From: Pseudomonadota bacterium
GTDB taxonomy: Bacteria > Pseudomonadota > Gammaproteobacteria > Burkholderiales > Burkholderiaceae_C
Direction of reading: 5' to 3'
Assembly (NCBI GenBank): GCA_030538085.1
Contig: JAUNUR010000004.1
Location: 1 to 64,000 of the forward strand
Length of the DNA stretch: 64,000 bases
Position numbers and translations under genes: made by a program. The notes beneath the pieces are model-generated. The model ran no database searches. It worked only from the letters and a program-made list of their open reading frames with translations, and had not been told where the DNA came from. This document shows, piece by piece, positions 42,120 to 52,097 of the stretch (the first letter of the stretch is position 1; each line of letters begins with the position of its first letter).

Positions 42120-45100
42120 ATGAACGCCCCCTTGCCCGAGCACGTCCGCAAGGCGCTGGAAACAGTGACCCTGGACGACAAGTACACCCTGGATCACGGC
42201 CGCGCCTTCATGAGCGGCGTGCAGGCGCTGGTCAAGCTGCCCATGCTGCAGCGCCAGCGCGATGCGCTGGCCGGCAAGAACACCGCCGGCTTCGTCAGCG
42301 GCTACCGCGGCTCGCCCTTGGGCGGCTACGACCAGGCGCTGTGGGGCGCGCGCAAGCACCTTGAAAAGCAGCATGTCGTGTTCCAGCCCGGCGTGAACGA
42401 AGAGCTGGCGGCCACCGCGCTCTGGGGCACGCAGCAACTGGGCTTCGCGCCGCCGGGCAGCAACCGCTACGACGGCGTGTTCGGCATCTGGTACGGCAAG
42501 GGGCCGGGCGTGGACCGCTGCTCCGACGTGTTCAAGCACGCCAACATGGCGGGCACCACGCCGTGGGGCGGCGTGATCGCCGTGGCGGGCGACGACCACG
42601 TGGCCAAGAGCAGTACCGCCGCGCACCAGAGCGACCACATTTTCAAGGCCTGCGGGCTGCCGGTGTTCTTTCCGGCCACGGTGCAGGAAATCCTGGACCT
42701 GGGCGTGCACGCCTTCGCCATGAGCCGCTACGCGGGCGTGTGGACGGGCATGAAGACGATTCAGGAAATCGTCGAATCCAGCGCCACCGCCGTGATCGAC
42801 CCGCAGCGGGTGCAAATCCACATTCCCACCGATTTCGAGATGCCGCCCGGCGGCGTGCACATCCGCTGGCCCGATGCCGCGCTGCCGCAGGAAGAGCGCC
42901 TGTTCAACTGGAAGTGGTACGCGGCCCTTGCCTACGTGCGCGCCAACCGGCTGAACCACAACGTGATCGAAGGCCCCAGCGACCGCCTGGGGCTGATCGC
43001 CAGCGGCAAGGCCTACAACGACACGCGCCAGGCGCTGCTGGATCTGGGGCTGGATGACGCCACCTGCCGCCAGTTGGGCATTCGCCTGCACAAGGTGAGC
43101 GTGGTGTGGCCGCTGGAGGCGCAGATCACGCGCGACTTCGCCGCCGGGCTGAAGGAAATCCTGGTGGTGGAGGAAAAGCGCCAGGTGATCGAATACCAGT
43201 TGAAGGAGCAGCTCTACAACTGGCGCCCCGACGTGCGCCCCAACGTGATTGGCAAGTACGTGGACGAGGACGGCGCCGTCGGCGGCGAGTGGGCGCGCGC
43301 CAACCCCACGGCCGATACGCTGCTGCGCGCCACGGCCGATTTGACGCCGGCCATCATCGCCCGCGCCATCGCCGCGCGGCTAAAAAAATTGGGCCTGGAC
43401 GCCGCCATGACGGCGCGCATCGACCACCAGCTGGCCGTGCTGGACGCCGCCGAGCGCGGCATGCAAGCGCTGGAGCTGGGCGGCAGCGGCGCCGACCGCC
43501 TGCCCTGGTTCTGCTCGGGCTGCCCGCACAACACCAGCACGCGCGTGCCCGAGGGCTCGCGCGCCATGGCGGGCATCGGCTGCCACTTCATGACCATCTG
43601 GATGGACCGCGACACCATCGGCTTCACCCAGATGGGCGGCGAGGGCGTGCCCTGGGTGGGCCAGCAGCCGTTTTCCAACGAGCAGCACGTGTTCGCCAAC
43701 TTGGGCGACGGCACCTACTACCACAGCGGCACGCTGGCGGTGCGCCAGGCGGTGGCGGCGGGCGTCAACATCACCTACAAGATCCTCTACAACGACGCCG
43801 TGGCCATGACCGGCGGCCAGCCGATCGGCGAGCGGCCCGAGGGGCTGTCGGTGATCCAGATCGCGCAGAACATGCGCGCTGAAGGAGCGGCCAAGATCAC
43901 CGTCGTCACCGACGAGCCCGAAAAGTACGACGGCGCCAGAAACCTGGGCTTGCCCGACGGCATCGAGATTCACCACCGCGACAAGCTGGACGCGGTGCAG
44001 CGCGAGTTCCGCGAGATCGCGGGCACCACGGTCATCATCTACGACCAGACCTGCGCCACCGAAAAGCGCCGCCGCCGCAAGCGCGGCACCATGGTGGACC
44101 CGGCGGTGCGCGTGGTTATCAACGAACTGGTGTGCGAGGGCTGCGGCGATTGCAGCGTGAAGAGCAACTGCCTGAGCGTGGAGCCGCTGGAGACCGAGTT
44201 CGGCCGCAAGCGCACCATCAACCAGAGCACCTGCAACAAGGACATTTCCTGCGTCAATGGCTTCTGCCCCAGCTTCATCACGGTGGAAGGCGGCAGCCTG
44301 AAGAAGAAAGCCAAGGCCAAGGTCAGTGCGTCGCCGGCCGATCTGGGCGCGTTGCCCGAGCCGGTGCCGCCGCAGCCCGAGCCGGGCGGTGCCTGGGGCA
44401 TCGTGGTGGCCGGCGTGGGTGGCACCGGCGTCATCACCATCGGCCAGCTGCTGGGCATGGCCGCGCACCTGGAGGGCAAGGGCATCGTCACCCAGGACGC
44501 GGCTGGCTTGGCGCAAAAGGGCGGCTCCACCTGGAGCCATGTGCTGATCGGCAGCGCGCAAGACAACATCCGCACCACGCGCGTGGGCATGGCGGCGGCT
44601 GATCTGGTCATCGGCTGCGACCCCATCGTCACCGCCCACCAGGAAACCACGCTGCGCATGCGCGAAGGCCGCACGCACGTGGCTCTGAATACGCACGGCA
44701 CGCCGACGGCCGCTTTCGTGAAGGACGGTGCCTGGCAGAACCCGGCCGAGCGCTGCGCCGCCGACATCGCCCGCGCCGTGGGGCCATCGGGGCTGTCGAG
44801 CCTGGATGCCGATGCCATCGCCAGCCAGTTGATGGGCGACACGATCTATGTCAACCCGATTTTGCTGGGCTACGCCTGGCAGAAGGGCTGGGTGCCGCTG
44901 GGCCGCGCGTCGCTGCTGCGCGCCATGGAGCTGAACAACGTGCAGGTGGAGAACAATAAAACCGCCTTCGAATGGGGCCGTCAGGCCGCGCACGATTTCT
45001 CGCGCGTGCAGAAGCTGCTGACGGGCGCGGGCGGCGCGCAGGTGATCGAGTTCAAGAAGCGCGAGACGCTTGAATCCATCATCGCGCGGCGCGTGGAGTT

Positions 45101-45716
45101 TCTCACCGGCTATCAGGACGCGGCCTACGCCGAGCAGTACCGCGACTTCGTGGCGCAGGTGCAGCAGGCTGAAAGCCGGCTGGGCGGCAAGACCGCCTTG
45201 AGCGAGGCCGTGGCGCGCTACCTGTTCAAGCTGATGGCGTACAAGGACGAGTATGAAGTGGCGCGCCTGCACAGCGACCCGGCGTTCCAGCAGCGCATCG
45301 CCGACATGTTCGAGGGCGATTACAAGATCAACTACCACCTGGCGCCGCCCATGACGGCCGACCGCAACGAGAAGGGCGAGTTGCTGAAGAAGAAGTACGG
45401 CCCGTCGATGCTGGGCAAGTTCAAGCTGCTGGCCAGACTGAAAGGGCTGCGCGGCGGCGCGCTGGACATCTTCGGCAAGACCGAGGAGCGCCAGACCGAG
45501 CGCGCGCTGATCCAGCAATACCGCGCCAGCATCGAGGAAGTGATGAACAGCCTGAACAGCGAGAACCACGCCACGGCGGTGGAGATCGCCCGCATCCCCG
45601 ATCAGATCAAGGGCTACGGCCACGTGAAAGAGCGCAACCTGAAGGCCGCCCGCATGCGCTGGGACGAGCTGATGGCGCGCTACCGCGATCCGCAAGCGCC
45701 ACGGCAGGTGGCCTGA
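42120..45716 (+). CDS. Indolepyruvate ferredoxin oxidoreductase, fused alpha-beta type
   Basis: 1198 residues. Fused form found in aerobic proteobacteria: N-terminal TPP-dependent part (GYRGSPLGGYDQALW, then PGVNEELAATALWG), a thiamine-binding second half with CSGCPHNTSTRVPEGSRA, a ferredoxin-like cluster motif C672-E-G-C675-G-D-C678, and a gamma domain from about residue 760 (WGIVVAGVGGTGVITIGQLLG). It decarboxylates 2-oxo acids from aromatic amino acids to acyl-CoA. CAGGAG before the ATG at 42120 supports the start; longer frame upstream is in the promoter gap. The divergent Lrp gene points to amino-acid control. Confidence 0.93.
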   Translation: MNAPLPEHVRKALETVTLDDKYTLDHGRAFMSGVQALVKLPMLQRQRDALAGKNTAGFVSGYRGSPLGGYDQALWGARKHLEKQHVVFQPGVNEELAATALWGTQQLGFAPPGSNRYDGVFGIWYGKGPGVDRCSDVFKHANMAGTTPWGGVIAVAGDDHVAKSSTAAHQSDHIFKACGLPVFFPATVQEILDLGVHAFAMSRYAGVWTGMKTIQEIVESSATAVIDPQRVQIHIPTDFEMPPGGVHIRWPDAALPQEERLFNWKWYAALAYVRANRLNHNVIEGPSDRLGLIASGKAYNDTRQALLDLGLDDATCRQLGIRLHKVSVVWPLEAQITRDFAAGLKEILVVEEKRQVIEYQLKEQLYNWRPDVRPNVIGKYVDEDGAVGGEWARANPTADTLLRATADLTPAIIARAIAARLKKLGLDAAMTARIDHQLAVLDAAERGMQALELGGSGADRLPWFCSGCPHNTSTRVPEGSRAMAGIGCHFMTIWMDRDTIGFTQMGGEGVPWVGQQPFSNEQHVFANLGDGTYYHSGTLAVRQAVAAGVNITYKILYNDAVAMTGGQPIGERPEGLSVIQIAQNMRAEGAAKITVVTDEPEKYDGARNLGLPDGIEIHHRDKLDAVQREFREIAGTTVIIYDQTCATEKRRRRKRGTMVDPAVRVVINELVCEGCGDCSVKSNCLSVEPLETEFGRKRTINQSTCNKDISCVNGFCPSFITVEGGSLKKKAKAKVSASPADLGALPEPVPPQPEPGGAWGIVVAGVGGTGVITIGQLLGMAAHLEGKGIVTQDAAGLAQKGGSTWSHVLIGSAQDNIRTTRVGMAAADLVIGCDPIVTAHQETTLRMREGRTHVALNTHGTPTAAFVKDGAWQNPAERCAADIARAVGPSGLSSLDADAIASQLMGDTIYVNPILLGYAWQKGWVPLGRASLLRAMELNNVQVENNKTAFEWGRQAAHDFSRVQKLLTGAGGAQVIEFKKRETLESIIARRVEFLTGYQDAAYAEQYRDFVAQVQQAESRLGGKTALSEAVARYLFKLMAYKDEYEVARLHSDPAFQQRIADMFEGDYKINYHLAPPMTADRNEKGELLKKKYGPSMLGKFKLLARLKGLRGGALDIFGKTEERQTERALIQQYRASIEEVMNSLNSENHATAVEIARIPDQIKGYGHVKERNLKAARMRWDELMARYRDPQAPRQVA

Positions 45717-45751
45717 TGCCGTTTTGCGTTCAAAAAGATAGTTTTTGATCC

Positions 45752-45885
45752 ATGACGGAATGACTTCGCCGCTGCGCGGCGTCAATGACGAAATGATGAT
45801 GACCGTGAGCGAAGCGCGCCTGGCGCTCCATGGCGTCATGGCGGCGCAGCCGCCGTCATCGAAGCGCAGCGAGATCATTTCGTCA
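45752..45885 (-). repeat. R5 palindromic intergenic repeat
   Basis: Bounded by ATGACGGAATGAC and ATCATTTCGTCA, with CGCCGCTGCGCGGCG and AATGACGAAATGATGATGAC inside and a GGCGCAGCCGCC dyad. It is an inverted relative of 9871-9999. The remainder of 45886-46167 holds no gene; a TAAAAT at 46083-46088 may be the yajC -10 box. Confidence 0.7.
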
Positions 45886-46167
45886 CCCTCTGCCGCGCGA
45901 ACCTGCATGAGAGCAGGCGTGCGACACCGGGCTTCATAAAAATATAGCTACCCGCCCGTGCCAGCAAAGAATCTCAGAATCAAAAGGTGCTGAAATCCTT
46001 GTTTGACACACGCAAACTGCTATCAAAACAATGAATATTGATCGTCACGGCCTTGCTGGCCGTGGCGCAGGCGGGTGCCGCTTAAAATGGTGGGTTGCCA
46101 GCCGGGCGCGTTGCCGCGCGGCCCGTGCTTTTGTCTTTCACCTTCTTTCCGCTATCGGAGTCTGCCC

Positions 46168-46500
46168 GTGTTCATCTCCAACGCCTTCGCCCAGACCGCC
46201 CCGGCCGCCGCAGCGGGCGGCGACATGGGCTCCACGCTCATGAGCATGCTGCCCTTGCTGGCGATGTTCGGGGTGCTGTACTTCATCATGATCCGCCCGC
46301 AAATGCGCAAGCAGAAGGAGCACCGCGCCATGATCGACGCCCTGGCCAAGGGCGACGAGGTGGTGACCGCCGGCGGCCTGCTGGGCAAGGTGAGCTCGCT
46401 CACCGACAGCCACATCGGCCTGCAAATCGCCAACGGCGTCGAGGTGCAGATGCAGCGCAGCGCCGTGGTGCAGGTGCTACCCAAGGGAACCATCAAGTAA
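46168..46500 (+). CDS. yajC: Sec translocon accessory protein YajC
   Basis: 110 residues from a GTG start at 46168, chosen because GGAG lies eight bases upstream and it starts the family N-terminus (MFISNAFAQTAPAAAAGGD). One membrane span, MLPLLAMFGVLYFIMIRPQ, precedes the RPQMRKQKEHRAMIDALAKGDEVVTAGG cytosolic domain. YajC joins SecDF with SecYEG. It is first in yajC-secD-secF. Confidence 0.95.
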   Translation: MFISNAFAQTAPAAAAGGDMGSTLMSMLPLLAMFGVLYFIMIRPQMRKQKEHRAMIDALAKGDEVVTAGGLLGKVSSLTDSHIGLQIANGVEVQMQRSAVVQVLPKGTIK

Positions 46501-46567
46501 GCGGGCGAATCGCACCGCCGCCGCCAGCCCAGGGCCGCTCCCGCCGGCCCGCTACCGACCCCTCTTC

Positions 46568-48457
46568 ATGAACCGATACCCCGTCTGGAAATACATCATC
46601 ATCCTCATCACCCTGGTGGTGGGGGCGATCTACACGCTGCCCAACTTCTTCGGCGAGGCGCCGGCGGTGCAGGTGTCGGCGGGCAAGGTGACCGTGCGCG
46701 TCGATGGCAACACCCTCTCGCGCGTCGAGACGGCGCTGCAAGCCGCCAGCCTGACGCCCGACCGCCTGACCCAGGAAGGCACTTCGGTGTGGGCACGCTT
46801 CGACACGCCCGACAACCAGCTCAAGGCCAAGGACGCCATCGAGCGCACCCTGAACCCCGACCCGGCCGACCCTTCGTACATCGTGGCGCTGAACCTGGTG
46901 CCGCGTTCGCCCGCCTGGCTGGCGGCGCTGAACGCCAAGCCCATGTACCTGGGGCTGGACCTGCGTGGCGGCGTGCACTTCATGCTGCAGGTGGACATGC
47001 GCGAGGCCATCACCAAGCGGCTCGACACGCTGGCCAGCGACATCCGCCTGAACCTGCGCGAAAAGGACGTGCGCCATGGCGGCGTCAGCCGCGAGGGCAA
47101 CTCGATCGAGGTCCGCGCCCGCGACGCCGCCACGCTGGAGGCGGCGCGCCGCGTCATCACCGACAGCCAGCCCGACCTGCAACTGGCTGAAACCCAGGGC
47201 GGCGAGCCGCGCCTGGTGGCCACCTTCAAGCCGCCGGCGCTGCAGAAAGTGCAGACCGATGCGGTCAAGCAGAACATCAACACGCTGCACAACCGCGTCA
47301 ACGAGCTGGGCGTGGCCGAACCCGTGATCCAGCAGCAAGGCGCCGACCGCGTGGTGGTGCAGCTGCCCGGCGTGCAGGACACGGCCAAGGCCAAGGACAT
47401 CCTGGGCCGCACCGCGACGCTGGAAATGCGCCTGGTCGATGAAAGCACCGAAGGCCGCGCCGCCGAGCTGAACAACGGCCCCGTGCCCTTCGGCTCGGAG
47501 AAATTCCTGCTGCGCGACGGCACGCCGGTGATCGTCAAGCGCCAGGTGATCCTGACCGGCGACCGGCTGACCGACGCCCAACCCGGTTTCGACTCGCAGA
47601 CTCAGCAGCCCAAGGTGGATCTGACGGTGGATGCGCAAGGTGGCCGCGTCATGCGCGACACCAGCCGCGAGAACCTGCGCAAGCGCATGGCCATCATCCT
47701 GTTCGAGAAGGGCAAGGGCGAGGCGCTGACGGCGCCGGTGATCCAGGCCGAGCTGGGCACGCGCTTCCAGATCTCCGGCTCGATGACCACGGTGGAGGCC
47801 AACGACCTGGCGCTGCTGCTGCGCGCCGGCTCGCTGGCGGCGCCGATGGAAATCATCGAAGAGCGCACCATCGGCCCCAGCCTGGGCGCCGACAACATCT
47901 CCAAGGGTTTCAAGAGCGTGACCTGGGGTTTCGTGGCGATCGTGCTGTTCATGATGGTCTACTACCACCTGTTCGGCGTGTTCTCGTCGATCGCGCTGAC
48001 CTTCAACCTGCTGCTGCTGGTGGCCATCCTGTCGATGCTGCAGGCCACGCTGACGCTGCCGGGCATCGCCGCCGTGGCGTTGACGCTGGGCATGGCGATT
48101 GACGCCAACGTGCTGATCAACGAACGCATACGCGAGGAGTTGCGCGGCGGCGCCTCGCCGCAGGCGGCCATCCACGCGGGTTACGACCGTGCCTGGGCGA
48201 CGATCCTGGACTCCAACGTCACCTCGCTCATCGCCGGCCTGGCGCTGCTGGCCTTCGGTTCCGGCCCGGTGCGCGGCTTCGCGGTGGTGCACTGCATCGG
48301 CATCCTGACCTCGATGTTCTCGGCGGTGTTCTTCTCGCGCGGACTGGTCAACTGGTGGTATGGCCGCCAGAAGAAGCTGAAGATGGTGTCGATCGGCACC
48401 GTGTGGCGGCCAGAAAACGACAACAAGCTGGCCGACGGCAGCAGCACGGCTGGCTGA
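46568..48457 (+). CDS. secD: Protein translocase subunit SecD
   Basis: 629 residues. First membrane helix near the N-terminus (YIIILITLVVGAIYTLPNFFG), the large periplasmic P1 region with YLGLDLRGGVHFMLQVD, and five C-terminal helices including the conserved GMAIDANVLINERIREELRGG motif, where the Asp is part of the proton path. SecD and SecF use the proton-motive force to pull proteins across the membrane. It is 67 bp after yajC. Confidence 0.97.
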   Translation: MNRYPVWKYIIILITLVVGAIYTLPNFFGEAPAVQVSAGKVTVRVDGNTLSRVETALQAASLTPDRLTQEGTSVWARFDTPDNQLKAKDAIERTLNPDPADPSYIVALNLVPRSPAWLAALNAKPMYLGLDLRGGVHFMLQVDMREAITKRLDTLASDIRLNLREKDVRHGGVSREGNSIEVRARDAATLEAARRVITDSQPDLQLAETQGGEPRLVATFKPPALQKVQTDAVKQNINTLHNRVNELGVAEPVIQQQGADRVVVQLPGVQDTAKAKDILGRTATLEMRLVDESTEGRAAELNNGPVPFGSEKFLLRDGTPVIVKRQVILTGDRLTDAQPGFDSQTQQPKVDLTVDAQGGRVMRDTSRENLRKRMAIILFEKGKGEALTAPVIQAELGTRFQISGSMTTVEANDLALLLRAGSLAAPMEIIEERTIGPSLGADNISKGFKSVTWGFVAIVLFMMVYYHLFGVFSSIALTFNLLLLVAILSMLQATLTLPGIAAVALTLGMAIDANVLINERIREELRGGASPQAAIHAGYDRAWATILDSNVTSLIAGLALLAFGSGPVRGFAVVHCIGILTSMFSAVFFSRGLVNWWYGRQKKLKMVSIGTVWRPENDNKLADGSSTAG

Positions 48458-48478
48458 GCGCGGAGAGAACAGAACCAT

Positions 48479-48540
48479 GGAATTTTTAGCTCCGGCATCA
48501 CATGCGCTTTGCGCCCATGTGAGCCTTCGCTGAAAACTCC
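48479..48540 (+). repeat. Structured spacer between secD and secF
   Basis: Outer arms GGAATTTTTAGC (48479-48490) and GCTGAAAACTCC (48529-48540) pair at 10 of 12 positions; an inner hairpin CACATG-CGC / GCG-(CC)-CATGTG lies between. It is a stable mRNA structure in a 105-bp gap within the operon. Confidence 0.5.
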
Positions 48541-48562
48541 GACAGAAGCTTAGGAAAGTCAG

Positions 48563-49513
48563 ATGGAGTTTTTCAAGATCGGACGGGACATCCCGTTCAT
48601 GCGGTATGCGTTGGTCTTCAACGTCATATCGATCGCCACCTTCGTGCTGGCGGTGTTCTTCCTCGTCACGCGAGGCCTGCACCTGTCAGTGGAGTTCACT
48701 GGCGGCACGGTCATGGAAGTCAGCTACAGCCAGGCGGCCGATCTGGCCCAGGTGCGCAGCACGGTCGGTTCGCTCGGCTACGGTGAGGCGCAGGTGCAGA
48801 ACTTCGGCACTTCGCAGGACGTGCTGATCCGCCTGCCGGTGCAGCAGGGCAAGACATCGGCCCAGCAGAGCGAGCAGGTGCTGCAGGCGCTGAAGGCGGC
48901 GTCGCCCGACGTTGAATTGCGGCGCACCGAATTCGTGGGACCGCAGGTGGGGCAGGAGCTGGCGGCCGACGGGCTGAAGGCGCTGGCCTTCGTGGTCATC
49001 GGCATCATGATCTACCTGTCGATGCGCTTCGAATGGAAATACGCGGTGGCCGGCATCATCGCCAACCTGCACGACGTGATCATCATCATGGGCTTCTTCG
49101 CCTTCTTCCAGTGGGAGTTCTCGCTGTCGGTGCTGGCGGCGATTCTGGCGGTGCTGGGCTACTCGGTGAACGAATCGGTGGTGATCTTCGACCGCATCCG
49201 CGAGAACTTCCGTCGCTACCGCAAGATGAGCACGGTGGAGATCATCAACAACTCCATCACCGCCAACATCAGCCGCACCATCATCACCCACGGCTCGACG
49301 CAGATCATGGTGCTGTCGATGCTGCTGTTCGGCGGCGAGACGCTGCACTACTTCTCGGTCGCGCTGACCATCGGCATCCTGTTCGGCATCTATTCGTCGG
49401 TGTTCGTGGCCGCCGCCATCGCCATGTGGCTGGGCATCAAGCGCGAAGACCTGATCAAGGGCGGGCGCAAGGAAGGCGACCCGAACGACCCGAACGCGGG
49501 CGCGGTGGTCTGA
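48563..49513 (+). CDS. secF: Protein translocase subunit SecF
   Basis: 316 residues, six membrane helices. Conserved: LHLSVEFTGGTVMEV after the first helix, and VLAAILAVLGYSVNESVVIFDRIRENFRRYRKMS. The IMVLSMLLFGGETLHYFSVALTIGILFGIYSSVFVAAAIAMWL block is typical. AGGAAAG lies before the ATG. Partner of SecD. Confidence 0.97.
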   Translation: MEFFKIGRDIPFMRYALVFNVISIATFVLAVFFLVTRGLHLSVEFTGGTVMEVSYSQAADLAQVRSTVGSLGYGEAQVQNFGTSQDVLIRLPVQQGKTSAQQSEQVLQALKAASPDVELRRTEFVGPQVGQELAADGLKALAFVVIGIMIYLSMRFEWKYAVAGIIANLHDVIIIMGFFAFFQWEFSLSVLAAILAVLGYSVNESVVIFDRIRENFRRYRKMSTVEIINNSITANISRTIITHGSTQIMVLSMLLFGGETLHYFSVALTIGILFGIYSSVFVAAAIAMWLGIKREDLIKGGRKEGDPNDPNAGAVV

Positions 49514-49577
49514 CCCGCGCGCCGAAGGCGCCTAGGCCGCCGCGGCACCTCGTGCGATACTGACCGCCGCTCGAGCC

Positions 49578-51998
49578 ATGGTCACGCCCACATCGTCCCC
49601 GTCCGCACACCACATCGCACAGCAAGTGCGCGGGCGGTTCGTGGACGCGCTCGACGGCCTGATCGTCGAGCTGATGGGGCACATTCAAACCCAGCTCGCC
49701 ACGCTGGCCCAGGGTGGCGCAGCGGCCGGCTCGCTCGCCACCATGCAACTGGCGATGGAGGCGGGCGACATCTTTCACCGCGAGCGTCAGGCCTGGGTGG
49801 CGGCCGTGCGCGCGGGATGGCGCGATGCGCTGGGCCGTGGGCGCAACGCCGATCCGTCGGCGCCCAGCCAGTTGGCAACGCTGGAACTGGTGGACGACGA
49901 GGTGGTCGAGCGCAAGATCGTGGCCTCGCGCCTGGGCAATGCGGTGCTCGACGCGAGCGGCACCGAATTCAACAATCTGCGCTTGCGCATGCAGTCGCTG
50001 GAGCGGCGCAGCGACCTGTCGGGGCACGATGTGCTGCGCCCCGAGACTTTCGCGCTTGAACTGCTCAAGGCCTGGGCCAATCAGGGGCTGACGCCGCCGA
50101 TGTGGGCACTGGTGCATGGCGTGATCCAGGAAGCCATGATCCAGCGCCTGGCCGACGCATACCGTGATGCCAACGGTTTTCTGGTGGACCAGGGCGTCAT
50201 GGCCGAAATCGACATGAAGGCCCTGGTGCGCCGCACGGACGGTGGTGTCTCGGCGGCTGGCGGCATGGGGCAGCCAGTGCCACCACGCCGGCAGGCAGAG
50301 CCGGGCTGGGGACGCGCCCCGGATCAGGACGACGCCCGCGCATCATCCTGGGGTGGGCGCGCCGACTCCGTGCTGCCCACCACGGGCGCACACGATATCG
50401 GGAGTGCATCGGAATTTCCTGATGTCCGGCCTTCCGCGCTGGCCCGCGCGGCACAGGAAACGCGCATGCTCACCGGGGTGACGCCCATGACCCGGGTGCG
50501 GCAACGCGCCCAAGGCGTCCTGGGGCAGTTGAAGCGTCTGCTGACAGACCGGGTGGCGGATTTCGATCCTGGCGCGGCCGGCCCGCGCATGTCGCAGTCG
50601 CCCACTCTGGCGCGCGCGCTGGCGGAAGTGGTCACGCCGTTCGCCGTCACCGAGCTGATGGACGTGGAGGCGGATGGCGCGGTCGCGACGCTGCCCATGC
50701 CCAACCTCGAGATCGCGGTCGACCGCGTGCGTCAGCGGGCCTCCGAACTCAAGACGAAAACCGACAAGCCCAGTGAGAAAGCCGTCATCGAGATCGTGGC
50801 GCTGATGTTCCAGGCCATCCTGGCCGAGGAGCGCATTCCAGCCGCCATCCGGGTCTGGTTTGCCCGCCTGCAGATTCCCGTGCTGCGCCTAGCGCTGGCC
50901 GAACCGGATTTCTTTGCCTCGGTGCAGCACCCGGCGCGGCAGCTCATCGACCGCATGGGCGCTTGCGCGCTGGGCTTCGATGCAAGCACGGTCGCCGGTA
51001 ACCGGCTGGAGCGCGAGATCAAGCGCATCGTCCAAGTCATCGAGCAATATCCCGAAACCGGACGGCGCGTGTACCAGCTGGTGCTGGACGAGTTCAAGCG
51101 CTTCCTGGGCCGGTCGCTGACGGAGGGCGGTAGCGCCCAGCACGCCGCGACGCTGGCGCAACAGGTTGAGCAGAAGGAGGCGCTGGCGATTCAGTACACG
51201 ATTGAGCTTCGCCGGATGCTGGCTTCGGTGCCGGTGCCCGACGATGTGCGCGAATTTCTGTTCCGTATCTGGTCCGAGGTGCTGGCCATGGCGGCCGTGC
51301 GGCGCGGGCCGCAGGCGGAAGAAACCCTGCGCTACAAGCAGGCGGCGGCGGATTTGCTGTGGGCCGTCAGCCCGAAGACCGACCGCGCCGAGCGCAGCCG
51401 CGTGGTGCAGCAACTCTCGGGGCTACTCCAGGCCTTGCGCGGCGGCATGAACTCGCTGGCCATGGCCGAGCACGATCAGGACGGGCACATCAAGCTCATC
51501 AACGACGCCGTGATGCAGGCCTTCGTGTCACGCGGCGATGGCCTGTCGGCCACCAAGCTGGCCGAGTTGTCGCACAGCCTGGCCGGGTTGGAGGATGTCG
51601 TGACCGACGACCCCGAGGGCGACGTGCTGCTCGATCCCGGCATGATCGAGCTGATGTTCGGTGTCGAGGGCGATGTGCTTGAAGTCATCGCCACGGGTGG
51701 CTCGCAACCCAGCGACGGCATGCTGCAGTGGGCGCGCGAGCTGGAGCTGGGCGCATGGTTCACCCTGGACTACCAGGGCGACGTGGGCCAGGTGCAATAC
51801 GTCTGGAAAAGCCAGCGCGGCCAGTTGCACATGTTCTCGGCGGGCTCCACGCGCAACTATCTGGTGCAGACGCGCCGGCTGGCGTCCTACCTGCAGGCCG
51901 GCCTGCTGGTGCCGGTGGAAGACGAGGCGCTCACCATCCGCGCGACGCGCGAGGCGCTCACACGGCTCAACGCCGATCCCGAGCGCCTGCTGCACTAA
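49578..51998 (+). CDS. DUF1631 family protein
   Basis: 806 residues, largely alpha-helical and cytosolic, matching the DUF1631 family of beta-proteobacteria. The N-terminus (HHIAQQVRGRFVDALDGLIVELMG), the middle PARQLIDRMGACALGFD and the C-terminus LQAGLLVPVEDEALTIRATREALTRL look family-typical; VDFTLDYQGDVGQVQYVWKSQRGQLHMF-like stretch near the end has the look of a PilZ-type beta-barrel. Homologues have been linked to c-di-GMP-related or surface behaviour, but the role here is unknown. Starts 64 bp after secF. Confidence 0.8.
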   Translation: MVTPTSSPSAHHIAQQVRGRFVDALDGLIVELMGHIQTQLATLAQGGAAAGSLATMQLAMEAGDIFHRERQAWVAAVRAGWRDALGRGRNADPSAPSQLATLELVDDEVVERKIVASRLGNAVLDASGTEFNNLRLRMQSLERRSDLSGHDVLRPETFALELLKAWANQGLTPPMWALVHGVIQEAMIQRLADAYRDANGFLVDQGVMAEIDMKALVRRTDGGVSAAGGMGQPVPPRRQAEPGWGRAPDQDDARASSWGGRADSVLPTTGAHDIGSASEFPDVRPSALARAAQETRMLTGVTPMTRVRQRAQGVLGQLKRLLTDRVADFDPGAAGPRMSQSPTLARALAEVVTPFAVTELMDVEADGAVATLPMPNLEIAVDRVRQRASELKTKTDKPSEKAVIEIVALMFQAILAEERIPAAIRVWFARLQIPVLRLALAEPDFFASVQHPARQLIDRMGACALGFDASTVAGNRLEREIKRIVQVIEQYPETGRRVYQLVLDEFKRFLGRSLTEGGSAQHAATLAQQVEQKEALAIQYTIELRRMLASVPVPDDVREFLFRIWSEVLAMAAVRRGPQAEETLRYKQAAADLLWAVSPKTDRAERSRVVQQLSGLLQALRGGMNSLAMAEHDQDGHIKLINDAVMQAFVSRGDGLSATKLAELSHSLAGLEDVVTDDPEGDVLLDPGMIELMFGVEGDVLEVIATGGSQPSDGMLQWARELELGAWFTLDYQGDVGQVQYVWKSQRGQLHMFSAGSTRNYLVQTRRLASYLQAGLLVPVEDEALTIRATREALTRLNADPERLLH

Positions 51999-52090
51999 CT
52001 CCATTTCAAGGCGCCAATCACCGTCATCCCGGCACACGCCGCCTGGATTCCGGCCTTGATCGCGGTACGGGGCAGGCTTTGCATCGCGGT
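51997..52090 (+). repeat. R2 intergenic repeat, partial or rearranged copy
   Basis: CTCCATTTCAAGGCGCCAAT, CACCGTCATCCCGGC and ACACGCCGCCTGGATTCCGG match R2 left and middle parts, joined across a deletion at the shared GGCACACGCC. A tail GCAGGCTTTGCATCGCGG resembles 37140-37170. It fills the gap between the convergent DUF1631 and dprA genes. Confidence 0.65.
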
Positions 52091-52097
52091 GGCCAGC

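Noticed and set aside
43380..45908. An 842-codon minus-strand frame opposite the indolepyruvate oxidoreductase gene
   Set aside because: Antisense shadow: no motif, biased His/Ala/Gly composition, no ribosome site.
46493..48682. A 729-codon minus-strand frame opposite secD
   Set aside because: Fully antisense to secD and composed of His/Arg/Gln-rich sequence without domains.
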